The position numbers and the translations under genes were made by a program. This document shows, one piece after another, positions 7,970 through 18,457 of a DNA stretch of 64,000 nucleotides. This DNA comes from Amycolatopsis eburnea (GTDB taxonomy: Bacteria; Actinomycetota; Actinomycetes; Mycobacteriales; Pseudonocardiaceae), in NCBI RefSeq assembly GCF_003937945.1, contig NZ_RSEC01000060.1, forward strand, positions 434,001-498,000. The letters are read 5' to 3'. The stretch's first letter is position 1, and each line of letters starts with the position of its first letter. The notes below the pieces were generated by a model. It saw only the letters and a program-made list of their open reading frames with translations, was not told the origin of the DNA and searched no databases.

Positions 7970-8076
7970 CCGCTTGTACCGCCCACTTGGTGAATTGTCA
8001 ACGTACTCGGATCGAGATCTGGTCGTTAGCACCCAAATTCGACCAAAACCCAAGGGCGGCAAGCTAATCTGTAAAC

Positions 8077-9120
8077 ATGACCGCGACGAAGCGGCCCGCA
8101 CCGGCTGGACCGGGCGGCCGGCCCAGCAGTGATCCGGACCCCATCCGGGTCTCCTTCCGGCGCTACGCCGGCGTCCGCACCCGCGTCCTCGAGGTCGGCG
8201 ACCCCGGCCCCGGACCGGAGCTCCCCCGCCGCTCGCGGCGGCGCAAGTCCGCCGCCGCGCACCTGCGGCCCACCGCGCCGCGGCTGGTGCTGCTGCACGG
8301 CTACTGCGACAGCGCTGACACCTGGCGCCCCGCCCTCGAGCAGCTCGCGGCCGCCGACATCCCCGCGATCGCGGTCGACCTGCCCGGCTTCGGCGACGCC
8401 CAGCCGCTGCGGCCCGGCCCGATGCTGCCGCAGCTCGACGCGTTCACCACCGCTGTCGTCCGCGAACAGGCCGTGCTCGGCTCGGTCGTGCTGGCCGGCA
8501 ACTCCCTCGGCGGCACGATGAGCCTGCGCGCGGCGCAGAACAGCAGGCTGCCGATCTCCGGCGTCGTCTCGATCGCCGCGCCGGGGTTCGTCGACTCGTG
8601 GCTGATCCGCACGGTGGCGCGCTACCCGCTGCCCCTGCGGCTGTACTCGTCCCTGCCGGTCCCGGTGCCGGGTTTCCTGGTGCGCAAGGTCGCCGAGCAG
8701 CTCGTCCCGAGGCTGCTCTACGCCGACTCCGCGGCGGCCGACGCGACGCAGGTGCAGCGCTTCACCGCGCTGTTCCCCGACTACCGCGCGACCAAGAGCC
8801 GGCTGGAGCAGGCCCGGCAGCTCGTCGCGGAGCTCGCCGACGCCTACCGCCTCGACTCCGTGCAGGTCCCGCTGCTGGTCGTCGCGTGCGGCAAGGACAA
8901 GCTCGTCACCGCGGCGTCCGGGCGGCAGCTGCACACGCTGGTGCCGCACAGCAGGCTGCTGGTCCGCGAGGACTGGGGGCACTGCCCGCAGCTGGACGAC
9001 CCGGTCGAGATCGCGGAGCTGCTCACCTACTTCGCCGCGAGCGCGGTCCGGACCACCCAGGCCAAGCGCGCCGCGGCGACGGCGTCGGAAGCGGTGAGCG
9101 AGGACACCGCGGCGGGCTGA
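8077..9120 (+). CDS. alpha/beta-fold hydrolase
   Basis: This 347-residue protein is an alpha/beta hydrolase with the nucleophile elbow GNSLGG (Ser143), the oxyanion strand LVLLHGYCDSADTW, and a late histidine in WGHCPQLDDP. No signal peptide is present. A Pro/Arg-rich N-terminal stretch and an insertion near residues 50-65 are poorly conserved. An acid-residue candidate lies in VACGKDKLV. Substrate is unknown; esterase, lipase or lactonase are all possible. The gene stands alone between two intergenic gaps. Confidence 0.8.
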   Translation: MTATKRPAPAGPGGRPSSDPDPIRVSFRRYAGVRTRVLEVGDPGPGPELPRRSRRRKSAAAHLRPTAPRLVLLHGYCDSADTWRPALEQLAAADIPAIAVDLPGFGDAQPLRPGPMLPQLDAFTTAVVREQAVLGSVVLAGNSLGGTMSLRAAQNSRLPISGVVSIAAPGFVDSWLIRTVARYPLPLRLYSSLPVPVPGFLVRKVAEQLVPRLLYADSAAADATQVQRFTALFPDYRATKSRLEQARQLVAELADAYRLDSVQVPLLVVACGKDKLVTAASGRQLHTLVPHSRLLVREDWGHCPQLDDPVEIAELLTYFAASAVRTTQAKRAAATASEAVSEDTAAG

Positions 9121-9211
9121 TCCGCTCACGCTGTCTTCACGCGGAGTTGGCGGTAGGTTCCCCCGTTGGGTCCGTGATCCGGGCTCGCACACCGACGTTC
9201 GGGAGACGAAG

Positions 9212-10651
9212 ATGTCCGCTCCAAGCCTGGGCTCCAGCTCCGGCATCTTCCGGCGCAAGCCGATCGACCAGATCCAGGACACCAGCGAAGCCGGCGGCCT
9301 CAAACGCACCCTGGGGCTGTGGCAACTGACCGCCATCGGCATCGGCGGCATCATCGGCGCGGGGATCTTCGCCCTCGCCGGCAGTGTCGCGCACGGCGAC
9401 GACTCGGCCGGCATCCCCGGCGTCGGCCCGGCCGTGCTGATCTCGTTCCTCATCGCGGGCGTCGCGAGCGCGGCGGCCGCGTTCTCCTACGCCGAGTTCG
9501 CCGGCCTGATCCCGAAGGCGGGGTCGGCCTACACCTACGGCTACGCGGTCCTCGGCGAGGTCGTCGGCTGGTTCATCGGCTGGGACCTGCTGCTGGAGTA
9601 CACCGCGATCGTGTCGGTGGTGGCGATCGGCATCTCCGGCTACTTCAACTTCCTGCTCGGGCAGATCGGCCTCGACCTGCCCGCCTGGATGCTCGGCGCG
9701 CCCGGCACCGGGCCGGGCCACAAGGTTGACCTGTTCGCCGCGCTGCTCTGCCTGCTCATCGCGTACCTGCTCAACCGCGGCATCCGCAGCGCCGCCCGGT
9801 TCGAGACGGCGATGGTCGGCATCAAGGTGCTGATCGTGCTGGTCGTCATCCTGGTCGGCTTCTTCTACGTCAAGACCGGCAACTACACGCCGTTCGCCCC
9901 GGCGGGCTTCGGCGGCGCGGTGACCGGCGCCGCGACGGTGTTCTTCGCCGTCTTCGGCTACGACGCCATGTCGACGGCGGCCGAGGAGTCGAAGGACGCG
10001 CAGCGGCACATGCCGAAGGCCATCATCTACTCGCTGGCCATCTCGATGGTGCTGTACGTGCTGGCCTGCCTGGTGCTGACCGGCATGCAGAAGTACACCG
10101 AGATCGACCCGAAGAGCGGCTTCTCGACGGCGTTCAAGTCGGTCGGCCTCGACGGGCTGGCCACGGTGATCGCGATCGGCGCCATCGTCGGCATCCTCAC
10201 CGTGCTGTTCACGTTCCTGATGGGCGCCACCCGCGTCGGCTACTCGATGAGCCGCGACGGCCTGCTGCCGGCGTGGCTCGGCAAGACGAACGTGAAGCGC
10301 CAGGTGCCGAGCCGGATGACGTGGATCCTCGGCGGCGCGTCGGCGATCATCGCCGGGGTGCTGCCGATCGGCGAGGCCGCGGAGCTGACGAACATCGGCA
10401 TCCTGCTCGCGTTCGTCGTGGTCTGCGTCGCGGTGATCGTGCTGCGCTACAAGCAGCCCGACCTGCCGCGCACGTTCAAGACGCCGGGCATGCCGGTGGT
10501 GCCCGCGATCGGCGTCGTGTTCTCGATCTGGCTGATCACGTTCCTGCAGCCGGCGACCTGGCTGCGGTTCGCGGTCTGGTTCGTGCTCGGGATGCTCGTG
10601 TACTTCCTCTACAGCAGGCGGCACTCGCTCCTGAACCGCACCGAGCGCTAG
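9212..10651 (+). CDS. APC-family amino acid permease
   Basis: This 479-residue integral membrane protein is of the cationic-amino-acid-transporter type in the APC superfamily. It has the family signature IGIGGIIGAGIFALAG in the first membrane helix and about 12-13 hydrophobic segments. Proton- or sodium-coupled amino acid uptake is the family role, but the substrate cannot be read from the sequence. The gene ends in a TAG that shares the tetranucleotide CTAG with the stop codon of the convergent nitronate monooxygenase gene. Confidence 0.88.
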   Translation: MSAPSLGSSSGIFRRKPIDQIQDTSEAGGLKRTLGLWQLTAIGIGGIIGAGIFALAGSVAHGDDSAGIPGVGPAVLISFLIAGVASAAAAFSYAEFAGLIPKAGSAYTYGYAVLGEVVGWFIGWDLLLEYTAIVSVVAIGISGYFNFLLGQIGLDLPAWMLGAPGTGPGHKVDLFAALLCLLIAYLLNRGIRSAARFETAMVGIKVLIVLVVILVGFFYVKTGNYTPFAPAGFGGAVTGAATVFFAVFGYDAMSTAAEESKDAQRHMPKAIIYSLAISMVLYVLACLVLTGMQKYTEIDPKSGFSTAFKSVGLDGLATVIAIGAIVGILTVLFTFLMGATRVGYSMSRDGLLPAWLGKTNVKRQVPSRMTWILGGASAIIAGVLPIGEAAELTNIGILLAFVVVCVAVIVLRYKQPDLPRTFKTPGMPVVPAIGVVFSIWLITFLQPATWLRFAVWFVLGMLVYFLYSRRHSLLNRTER

Positions 10652-11697
10652 CGGATCCGGTCGAGGCGTGCGGCGGCGTCGCGCGCCTCGACCTTCAGCC
10701 GCTCGAGGATGACGGCGGCCGAGGCGTCGTAGGCGAGCGGGTACGTCTGGCCCGCCCACAGCGAAATCGCTTCCGGGTCCCCCGCCTTGGCAGCGGCCTT
10801 GCGCACCGGCCCGGCGAGGTGGTTCAGCTGCGGGTACGCCGCGGGGGCGCCCTCGGAAAGCGCGTCCATGAACTTGTTGACCAGCCCCCGCGCCGGGCGC
10901 CCGCTGAAGGCGCGGGTGAACGCCGTCTCGCGTTCGGCGAGCGCCAGCGCCTTCCGGTGGGCCTCCGACGTCCCGGCTTCGTCCGCGCGCAGGAAGACGG
11001 TGCCGAGCTGGGCGGCGACCGCCCCGGCGGCGAGCACGGCGGCGACGTCCGCACCGTGCACCAGCCCGCCGGCGGCGATCAGCGGCAGGTCGACACGCGC
11101 GGCGACGAGCCGCAGCAGCGCCAGCACGCCGTACTCCGCGCCACCGCCGGGCAGGCGGGGGTCGTCGGTGAAGAGGCTCCGGTGCCCGCCCGCCTCGAAA
11201 CCCTGCACGACGAGCGCGTCGGCCCCGAGGTCCGCGGCCCGCTGCGCGCTCTCGGGCGTGGTCACGGTGACGACCACCTTCGCCCCGGCTTCCTTCAGCC
11301 GCTGGACGTCCGACGGCGACGGCGGCCCGAAGGTGAACGACACGACGGGCACCCGCTTCTCGAGCACCACGTCCAGCTTCGCCGGGTAGTTGTCGTCGTC
11401 CCACTTCGGTTCCCCGAGCTCGACGTCGTACTCGCGCGCGAAGGCCTCGAGCCGTTCGCGGTGCGCGCCGAGGTCGGCGCCGGTGTCCGGCTGCGGCACG
11501 AAGAGGTTGACGCCGAACTCGCCGCTGGTCAGCTCCCGCGTCCGCTCGACCTGCGCCGCCAGCGCGGCGGGGGTGAGCATGCCCGCCGAGAGGAAGCCGA
11601 AGCCGCCCGCCTCGGTCACCGCGGCGACCAGCTCCGGGGTGGTGGGGCCGCCCGCCATGGGCGCGGCGATGACCGGGAACGCCAGCTCGTCGAACAT
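10648..11697 (-). CDS. nitronate monooxygenase (2-nitropropane dioxygenase family)
   Basis: FMN-dependent enzymes of this TIM-barrel family oxidise alkyl nitronates such as propionate-3-nitronate; some members are enoyl-ACP reductases. The 349-residue protein shows the N-terminal FPVIAAPMAGG, GVNLFVPQP, and the FMN/phosphate-binding VVQGFEAGGHR with the AGGHR motif. The start at 11697 places APMAGG near the N-terminus, as is usual. A 69-codon extension reading across the intergenic region is rejected. It is divergent from the GH20 gene and overlaps the permease stop by four bases. Confidence 0.87.
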   Translation of the reverse strand: MFDELAFPVIAAPMAGGPTTPELVAAVTEAGGFGFLSAGMLTPAALAAQVERTRELTSGEFGVNLFVPQPDTGADLGAHRERLEAFAREYDVELGEPKWDDDNYPAKLDVVLEKRVPVVSFTFGPPSPSDVQRLKEAGAKVVVTVTTPESAQRAADLGADALVVQGFEAGGHRSLFTDDPRLPGGGAEYGVLALLRLVAARVDLPLIAAGGLVHGADVAAVLAAGAVAAQLGTVFLRADEAGTSEAHRKALALAERETAFTRAFSGRPARGLVNKFMDALSEGAPAAYPQLNHLAGPVRKAAAKAGDPEAISLWAGQTYPLAYDASAAVILERLKVEARDAAARLDRIR

Positions 11698-11780
11698 GCC
11701 ACCGAGCGTAGTACTCAGGCGGGCAGCAGCGTCGCGTAGAGCTTCGTGATCACCCCGGCCGCGTGGGCTCAACCACCCAG

Positions 11781-11796
11781 ACTGGTCTAGACCACG
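11781..11796. promoter_or_regulatory. DasR operator (dre site)
   Basis: The core TGGTCTAGACCA (11783-11794) is a perfect 12-base palindrome and equals the consensus of the DasR-responsive element. With flanks it reads ACTGGTCTAGACCACG. DasR is the GntR-type repressor that senses glucosamine-6-phosphate and controls chitin and GlcNAc use in actinobacteria. The site is 72 bases upstream of the GH20 start codon, in the gap shared with the nitronate monooxygenase gene. Confidence 0.88.
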
Positions 11797-11867
11797 GCCG
11801 CCGAAGGTGCGACGATCCGGGCAGGCGCGACGGCGAGGTCGCGCCCATCCCGCCAGGAGGTCCCCCG

Positions 11868-13640
11868 GTGAAGACGTCCAGAACGCGGCGCCTCGGCCGC
11901 GCACTCGCCGTGCTGGCCCTGATCGGCGCCAGTACGACAGCCGCCCAGCTCACCCCGGCCGCGGCGGCCACGCCGGCGCTGCAGTCGATCGTCCCGGTCC
12001 CGGTTTCGGTGACGGCCGCCGCCGGGGTCTCGTTCCCGCTGGTCTCGACGACGAAGATCGTCACCGAGGCCGGCTCCGCCCCGGCGAAGCAGGTGGGCGA
12101 CTACCTGGCCGGCGTGCTGCGCCCGTCGACCGGCTTCGCGCTGCCGGTGTCCGACGCCCCGGCGTCCGTGCCGTCCGACAGCATCGCCCTGCTGCTCAGC
12201 GGCGCGCCCGCGTCCGTCGGCGCGCAGGGCTACCAGCTCGTGTCGTCGGCGTCCTCGGTCACCATCCGGGCGACGACCGCCGACGGGCTCTTCGCCGGCG
12301 TCCAGACGCTGCGGCAGCTCCTGCCCGGCAGCATCGAGAGCCCCTCGGCGCAGCCCGGCCCGTGGAGCGTCCCGGGCGCGACGGTCCTGGACTACCCGCG
12401 CTTCGGCTACCGCGGCGCGATGCTCGACGTCGCGCGGCACTTCCACCCGGTGTCGACGGTCAAGCGCTACCTCGACCAGCTCGCCCAGTACAAGATCAAC
12501 GCCCTGCACCTGCACCTGGCGGACGACCAGGGCTGGCGCCTCCAGATCGACAGCTGGCCGAAGCTGGCGACGTACGGCGGCAGCACCCAGGTCGGCGGCG
12601 GCGCGGGCGGCTACTACACGAAGGCGCAGTACACCGAGATCGTGGACTACGCGGCCTCGCGCCACATCACGATCATCCCGGAGATCGACATGCCGGGGCA
12701 CGTCAACGCGGCGCTGGCGTCGTACGCGGAGCTGAACTGCAACGGGGTGGCCCCGGCGCTGCGCACGGACACGGCGGTCGGCTACAGCTCGCTGTGCATC
12801 TCGAAGGACATCACGTACACGTTCATCGCGGACGTCCTGCGCGAACTGGCGGCCCTGACCCCGGGCCCGTACCTCCACATCGGCGGCGACGAGGCGTCCT
12901 CGACCTCCGCGTCCGACTACCTGACGTTCGTGAACAAGGTCCTCCCCCTGGTCGCGGCGACGGGCAAGCAGGTGGTGGGCTGGCACGACATCGCGAAGGC
13001 GACCCTGCCCGCTTCGGCGACCCCGCAGTTCTGGGGCACCACGACGTCGGACGCGGGCGTGTCGGCGGCGGTTTCCCGCGGCAGCAAGGTGATCCTGTCG
13101 CCGGCGAACAAGGCGTACCTGGACATGAAGTACAACAGCTCCACCCCCATCGGCCTGTCGTGGGCGGGCTACATCGAGGTCCAGGACGCGTACGGCTGGA
13201 ACCCGGGCGCTTACCTGTCGGGCGTGGGCGAATCGGCGGTCCGCGGCGTCGAATCCCCGCTGTGGACGGAAACGGTGACCAAGCCGGCCGACATCGACTA
13301 CCTGGCCTTCCCCCGCCTGGCCGCCCACGCGGAGCTGGGCTGGTCCCCCTGGTCGACCCACGACTGGACGACGTTCCGCACCCGCCTCGGCGCCCAGGCC
13401 CCGCGCTGGGTGGCGCAGGGGATCAACTTCTACCGGTCCACGCAGGTGGCTTGGGACACCGGCGGCACGACGAACCCCGGCACGTGCACGGACCCGGCGT
13501 GGAGCGCTTCGCAGGTCTACACGGGCGGCAACGTGGTGTCGCACAACGGGCACAAGTGGACGGCGAAGTGGTGGACGCAGGGCGAGGAGCCAGGAACGAC
13601 GGGCCAGTGGGGAGTGTGGACCGACAACGGCACCTGCTGA
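11868..13640 (+). CDS. secreted GH20 beta-N-acetylhexosaminidase with chitin-binding domain
   Basis: This enzyme releases terminal GlcNAc from chitooligosaccharides outside the cell. The 590-residue protein has a signal peptide (cleavage near residue 34), a GH20b-like N-terminal domain (about 40-170), and a catalytic barrel holding the Asp341-Glu342 pair in HIGGDEA for substrate-assisted catalysis. A C-terminal CBM5/12-type chitin-binding domain (about 540-590, AKWWTQGEEP) follows. The GTG at 11868 has an AGGAGG ribosome site seven bases away. A near-perfect DasR operator lies upstream, so repression relieved by GlcNAc-derived signals is expected. A strong terminator follows. Confidence 0.93.
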   Translation: MKTSRTRRLGRALAVLALIGASTTAAQLTPAAAATPALQSIVPVPVSVTAAAGVSFPLVSTTKIVTEAGSAPAKQVGDYLAGVLRPSTGFALPVSDAPASVPSDSIALLLSGAPASVGAQGYQLVSSASSVTIRATTADGLFAGVQTLRQLLPGSIESPSAQPGPWSVPGATVLDYPRFGYRGAMLDVARHFHPVSTVKRYLDQLAQYKINALHLHLADDQGWRLQIDSWPKLATYGGSTQVGGGAGGYYTKAQYTEIVDYAASRHITIIPEIDMPGHVNAALASYAELNCNGVAPALRTDTAVGYSSLCISKDITYTFIADVLRELAALTPGPYLHIGGDEASSTSASDYLTFVNKVLPLVAATGKQVVGWHDIAKATLPASATPQFWGTTTSDAGVSAAVSRGSKVILSPANKAYLDMKYNSSTPIGLSWAGYIEVQDAYGWNPGAYLSGVGESAVRGVESPLWTETVTKPADIDYLAFPRLAAHAELGWSPWSTHDWTTFRTRLGAQAPRWVAQGINFYRSTQVAWDTGGTTNPGTCTDPAWSASQVYTGGNVVSHNGHKWTAKWWTQGEEPGTTGQWGVWTDNGTC

Positions 13641-13646
13641 GGTACG

Positions 13647-13679
13647 GGCCGGGCCCGTCTCGGTGAGGCGGGCCCGGCC
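13647..13679. terminator. terminator after the GH20 gene
   Basis: Perfect 11-base GC-rich arms (13647-13657 and 13669-13679) with an 11-base loop start seven bases after the stop codon. Confidence 0.7.
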
Positions 13680-13781
13680 GGCGCGGAACTGTAACAGGAT
13701 CTTTCACCCGTTCGACTCAGCTGGAGTCCGATCCGAAGGCGCACGCTCGCCCTGCGCGGAGCGCCCCGCACGAGGAGTCCA

Positions 13782-14639
13782 GTGATCGAAGTTCTTCGGG
13801 CTGTGGGCAACTCCCAGAGCGCTTTGCTGGGCATCTTCGGTCTCGGTGTCGCTCTTCTGGTGTTCGCGGTGACCGGTGGGCGGGTCATCGTCAGGCACTT
13901 CATCCGGGTCGACGCCAAAGCCGGCGCGCTGACGAAGTTCGCGGTCCGGACGATCGGCGCCCTGGGTGTCTTGTGCATCGGCGTTGCCTTCTTCGCGAGC
14001 CCGGCGCCGGCGGTCATCGCCTCCTGGTTTCCCGCCGGCGGCAGTTCCGGCACTGCGACAACGCTCACGCCGGACGGGGGCAGACCGGCTCCGGACACAC
14101 CGTCCCAGCCGCCGGAGACGTCGGGACAGCCGACCAACGCGCAGCAGCCGGAACGACCGCCCAGCACGACGCGGCCGCAGCCGATCGAGGAATCGACACC
14201 CGCCGTCGCGGCGGACCCACCGTCCGGGTACCTCAGCCAGATGAAGGCGGTCAAGACGGTCGGCGCCGACGGCACCGAGGAACTCATGACGGCGAACGGC
14301 CACGACTACCTGCACAGCGTCTACGCGTCTCAGAACTATTGCCTGAGCAGCAGCCGGGTCTCGTACGTCGACTATTCCCTCGAGCGCAAATACGCGACCT
14401 TCACGGCGACAGCCGCTTTGAAGGACACCGACCGGCCGGATCTCAAAGTCCGTTACGAGGTGTTCGCGGACAACAGTTCCAGTCCCCGGTATTCCACGGA
14501 CATCGCGTACGGCGAACAAGCGTCCGTCTCGGTGCCGGTCAAGGGAGTACTACGCCTCCGGCTTTCCGCAACGTTCTTCACCCCGAAGGACTGCAACGAG
14601 TTCGACCGGGCGATCTGGGGAGACGCCCACGTGGGGTGA
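13782..14639 (+). CDS. membrane protein of unknown function
   Basis: The 285-residue protein has two membrane segments (about 14-34 and 58-82) near the N-terminus. A Pro/Thr/Ser-rich linker (about 90-145) and an extracytoplasmic domain with two cysteines (in QNYCLSSS and TPKDCNEF) follow. The C-terminal domain looks beta-rich and may sit at the cell surface. I recognise no family. The GTG at 13782 has a GAGGAG ribosome site. The gene has slightly lower GC and less biased codons in its last third than its neighbours. Confidence 0.55.
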   Translation: MIEVLRAVGNSQSALLGIFGLGVALLVFAVTGGRVIVRHFIRVDAKAGALTKFAVRTIGALGVLCIGVAFFASPAPAVIASWFPAGGSSGTATTLTPDGGRPAPDTPSQPPETSGQPTNAQQPERPPSTTRPQPIEESTPAVAADPPSGYLSQMKAVKTVGADGTEELMTANGHDYLHSVYASQNYCLSSSRVSYVDYSLERKYATFTATAALKDTDRPDLKVRYEVFADNSSSPRYSTDIAYGEQASVSVPVKGVLRLRLSATFFTPKDCNEFDRAIWGDAHVG

Positions 14640-14731
14640 CGGCCCCCGCCTCGGCGTGCACGAACGGTCAGCTCGGCACTTCACCTGGTGATACCGGAAC
14701 ACCGACGGCGGCCGGCGGGTTAGGTTGGGGC

Positions 14732-15178
14732 ATGAGCGCCGATCTGGAGCAGGTTCGCACGCTGTCGCTGCAGGAGCACGGCCTTGCCACCGTCGCCACC
14801 ACCCGGGCCGATGGGACCGTGCACTCGTCCGTCGTCAACGCCGGGGTCTTCGACGATCCGGTGACCGGGGCGGCCGGGGTTGCCTATGTCGCCGTCGGGA
14901 AGGCGCACAAGCTCGCGCTGCTTCGGCGGGCCGGGCACGCCACCGTGACGTTCCGGCGGGGGTGGAACTGGCTGTCCGTCACCGGGGCCACGCACCTCGT
15001 CGGACCGGATGATCCCGATCCCGCCTTCGACCCCGCGGGGCTGCCGCAGCTGCTGCGCGACGTTTTCATCGCCGCGACCGGGACGCACGACGACTGGGCC
15101 GAGTACGACCGCGTGATGGCCGAAGAGCGGCGGGTTTCGGTGTTCGTCCGGGCGGACCGGATAATCGGCAATCCCTGA
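14732..15178 (+). CDS. pyridoxamine 5'-phosphate oxidase-fold, probable F420/flavin-binding protein
   Basis: The 148-residue split-barrel protein resembles actinobacterial F420-dependent or flavin-binding oxidoreductases of the Rv1155 type. It shows the opening strand GLATVATTRADGTVHSSVV, a KAHKLALLRR helix and the RRVSVFVRADRIIGNP ending. Cofactor choice (F420, FMN or heme) cannot be settled by eye. ATG 14732 is chosen; the frame is open far upstream but those codons overlap the preceding gene. It is followed by a PH-like membrane protein gene after 24 bases. Confidence 0.8.
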   Translation: MSADLEQVRTLSLQEHGLATVATTRADGTVHSSVVNAGVFDDPVTGAAGVAYVAVGKAHKLALLRRAGHATVTFRRGWNWLSVTGATHLVGPDDPDPAFDPAGLPQLLRDVFIAATGTHDDWAEYDRVMAEERRVSVFVRADRIIGNP

Positions 15179-15202
15179 TCCTTCCCCCTCCGGGAGTCGT
15201 CG

Positions 15203-15784
15203 TTGTCCGAGTCACCCCCTCGCGTCAGCACGCCGGTCAAGGTCCTGCTCGGCGTGCTCCTCGTCGCCGACGCCGGGTTCGGCGTGGTCCTCGCCCTCGG
15301 ACTGGTGCGCGGCCAGTCGCCGTGGCTGATCGGCGGGGCCTACGCGGCGACCGTGGTCGTCGCCGTGCTGGCCTACCGCGCGTCCCGCGCCGGTGACCTC
15401 AAGCGCGGCTTCGAGGGCCTCCAGGACCTCACCGTCGGCGAAGAAGGCCTCCGCCTGCCCGCGGGGACGCTCAGCACGCGCGTGATCCCGTGGACGCAGA
15501 TCGCCGACATCACGCCACGCCGCTCGGCGCGCTTCGGCGACGGCTTCGTGCGCGACGCCCTCTGGGTCGACCTGGTCACCGGCGGCGGCGTCGAGAGCTC
15601 CGTCCAGCGCTACGCACCGCGCGGGCGGCTCGCCCCGGCGCCACCGGGCCGGCGGCAGTTCGAGCAGACGGCGATCCTCGACCCGGGCCTGTTCGACGCC
15701 GTGGTCGAGCGCCTCCGGAAGGAACTACGGCACCGGCAGCTGCACGCCCAGCTCCGCGGCTCACCCCGCATCCGCCACCACTGA
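15203..15784 (+). CDS. membrane protein with PH-like domain
   Basis: This 193-residue protein has two adjacent membrane helices (about 13-36 and 40-60), then a soluble domain with strands such as LTVGEEGLRLPAGTLSTRVIPWTQIADI that fits a bacterial PH-like fold. This build is common in small actinobacterial membrane proteins of unknown role. The probable start is TTG 15203 behind CGGGAG. The C-terminus is rich in Arg and Pro. Confidence 0.6.
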   Translation: MSESPPRVSTPVKVLLGVLLVADAGFGVVLALGLVRGQSPWLIGGAYAATVVVAVLAYRASRAGDLKRGFEGLQDLTVGEEGLRLPAGTLSTRVIPWTQIADITPRRSARFGDGFVRDALWVDLVTGGGVESSVQRYAPRGRLAPAPPGRRQFEQTAILDPGLFDAVVERLRKELRHRQLHAQLRGSPRIRHH

Positions 15785-15800
15785 CCGCGCCGGTCCCGGC

Positions 15801-16370
15801 TCAGCCGCGCCGCCCCAGCAGCTCCCTCGGCACGATCCGCACCGGGAACGGCAGCTCGACCTCCAGCACCTCGTCACCCGCCGCCTTGTCCACCTGCTGG
15901 TAGTGACCGTCGCCGTCCAGCTCGAACACCGTCAGCGCGGGGTCGGCCGGGTCGATCACCCAGTAGCTGCCGGTGCCGAGGCGTTCGTAGACCGCCTTCT
16001 TGAGGTTCAGGTCGTAGATCGCCGTGCTGGGCGACAGCACTTCGACGGCGAGCACCGGCGGCGCCGGGAGGTCCTTCTCGGTGAAGTCCGCCGCGCGGCC
16101 CACCAGGACGTCCGGCTGCAGCTCGATCCGGTCGCCGTGGTGCACCGCGAACGGGGCGCCGAGCACGTCGAACTCCGGCGGGCACACCGCTTCCAGCACG
16201 CCGTAGAGGCGGTAGGCGATCTTCTGGTGCCGCAGCCCGGGTGCCGGGGTCACGAGCAGCGCCCCGTCGATGAGTTCGTATCTTCGGCCGTCATCCGGCA
16301 TCCCCTCCAGGTCGCGCACCGTCATGGGGCCCGACCCGGTCGGATACTGGAAGTCCATCATGAGAGTCAT
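15801..16370 (-). CDS. Uma2-family restriction endonuclease-like protein (DUF820)
   Basis: The 189-residue protein belongs to the Uma2 family, a PD-(D/E)xK nuclease fold of unknown role that is abundant in actinobacteria and cyanobacteria. Visible motifs are YELIDGALLVTPAPGLRHQ, the catalytic aspartate in ELQPDVLVG and the ExxS-type VLAVEVLSPST with K in DLNLKKAVYERLG. The ATG at 16370 follows a very strong GAAAGGAGGG ribosome site; an in-frame start 11 codons upstream is less likely. No transposase lies nearby. Confidence 0.85.
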   Translation of the reverse strand: MTLMMDFQYPTGSGPMTVRDLEGMPDDGRRYELIDGALLVTPAPGLRHQKIAYRLYGVLEAVCPPEFDVLGAPFAVHHGDRIELQPDVLVGRAADFTEKDLPAPPVLAVEVLSPSTAIYDLNLKKAVYERLGTGSYWVIDPADPALTVFELDGDGHYQQVDKAAGDEVLEVELPFPVRIVPRELLGRRG

Positions 16371-16440
16371 CGTGCCCTCCTTTCGCTCTTCGCACCAGAG
16401 CACCAGAGAGCACCGACAGAAACCGCATCGAACACGGGTT

Positions 16441-16480
16441 CGGCGCCGTTATTCACGCGGAAGAGTGAATAACGGCGCCG
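16441..16480. terminator. terminator downstream of lepA
   Basis: A perfect inverted repeat with 16-base arms (16441-16456 and 16465-16480) and an eight-base loop lies 21 bases beyond the lepA stop codon on the minus strand, ahead of the Uma2 gene. A smaller GTGTC/GACAC hairpin sits between it and lepA. Confidence 0.75.
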
Positions 16481-16500
16481 GTGTCACTTCGAGGCGACAC

Positions 16501-18342
<1,842 letters not shown>

Positions 18343-18457
18343 TCGAATGAGTCCTCGGAAAGTCGGGGATGGCCACCTCTATGTTCCCATGACCCTCCGG
18401 GTGCGGGTGGGGGTCATCCCCGATGCGGGGTTCCGCGATCCGTGGTGCCCTCGAAGT

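Noticed and set aside
15801..16370. The Uma2 protein as a transposon or restriction-system part
   Set aside because: No transposase, methylase or terminal repeats are next to it; Uma2 genes commonly stand alone.
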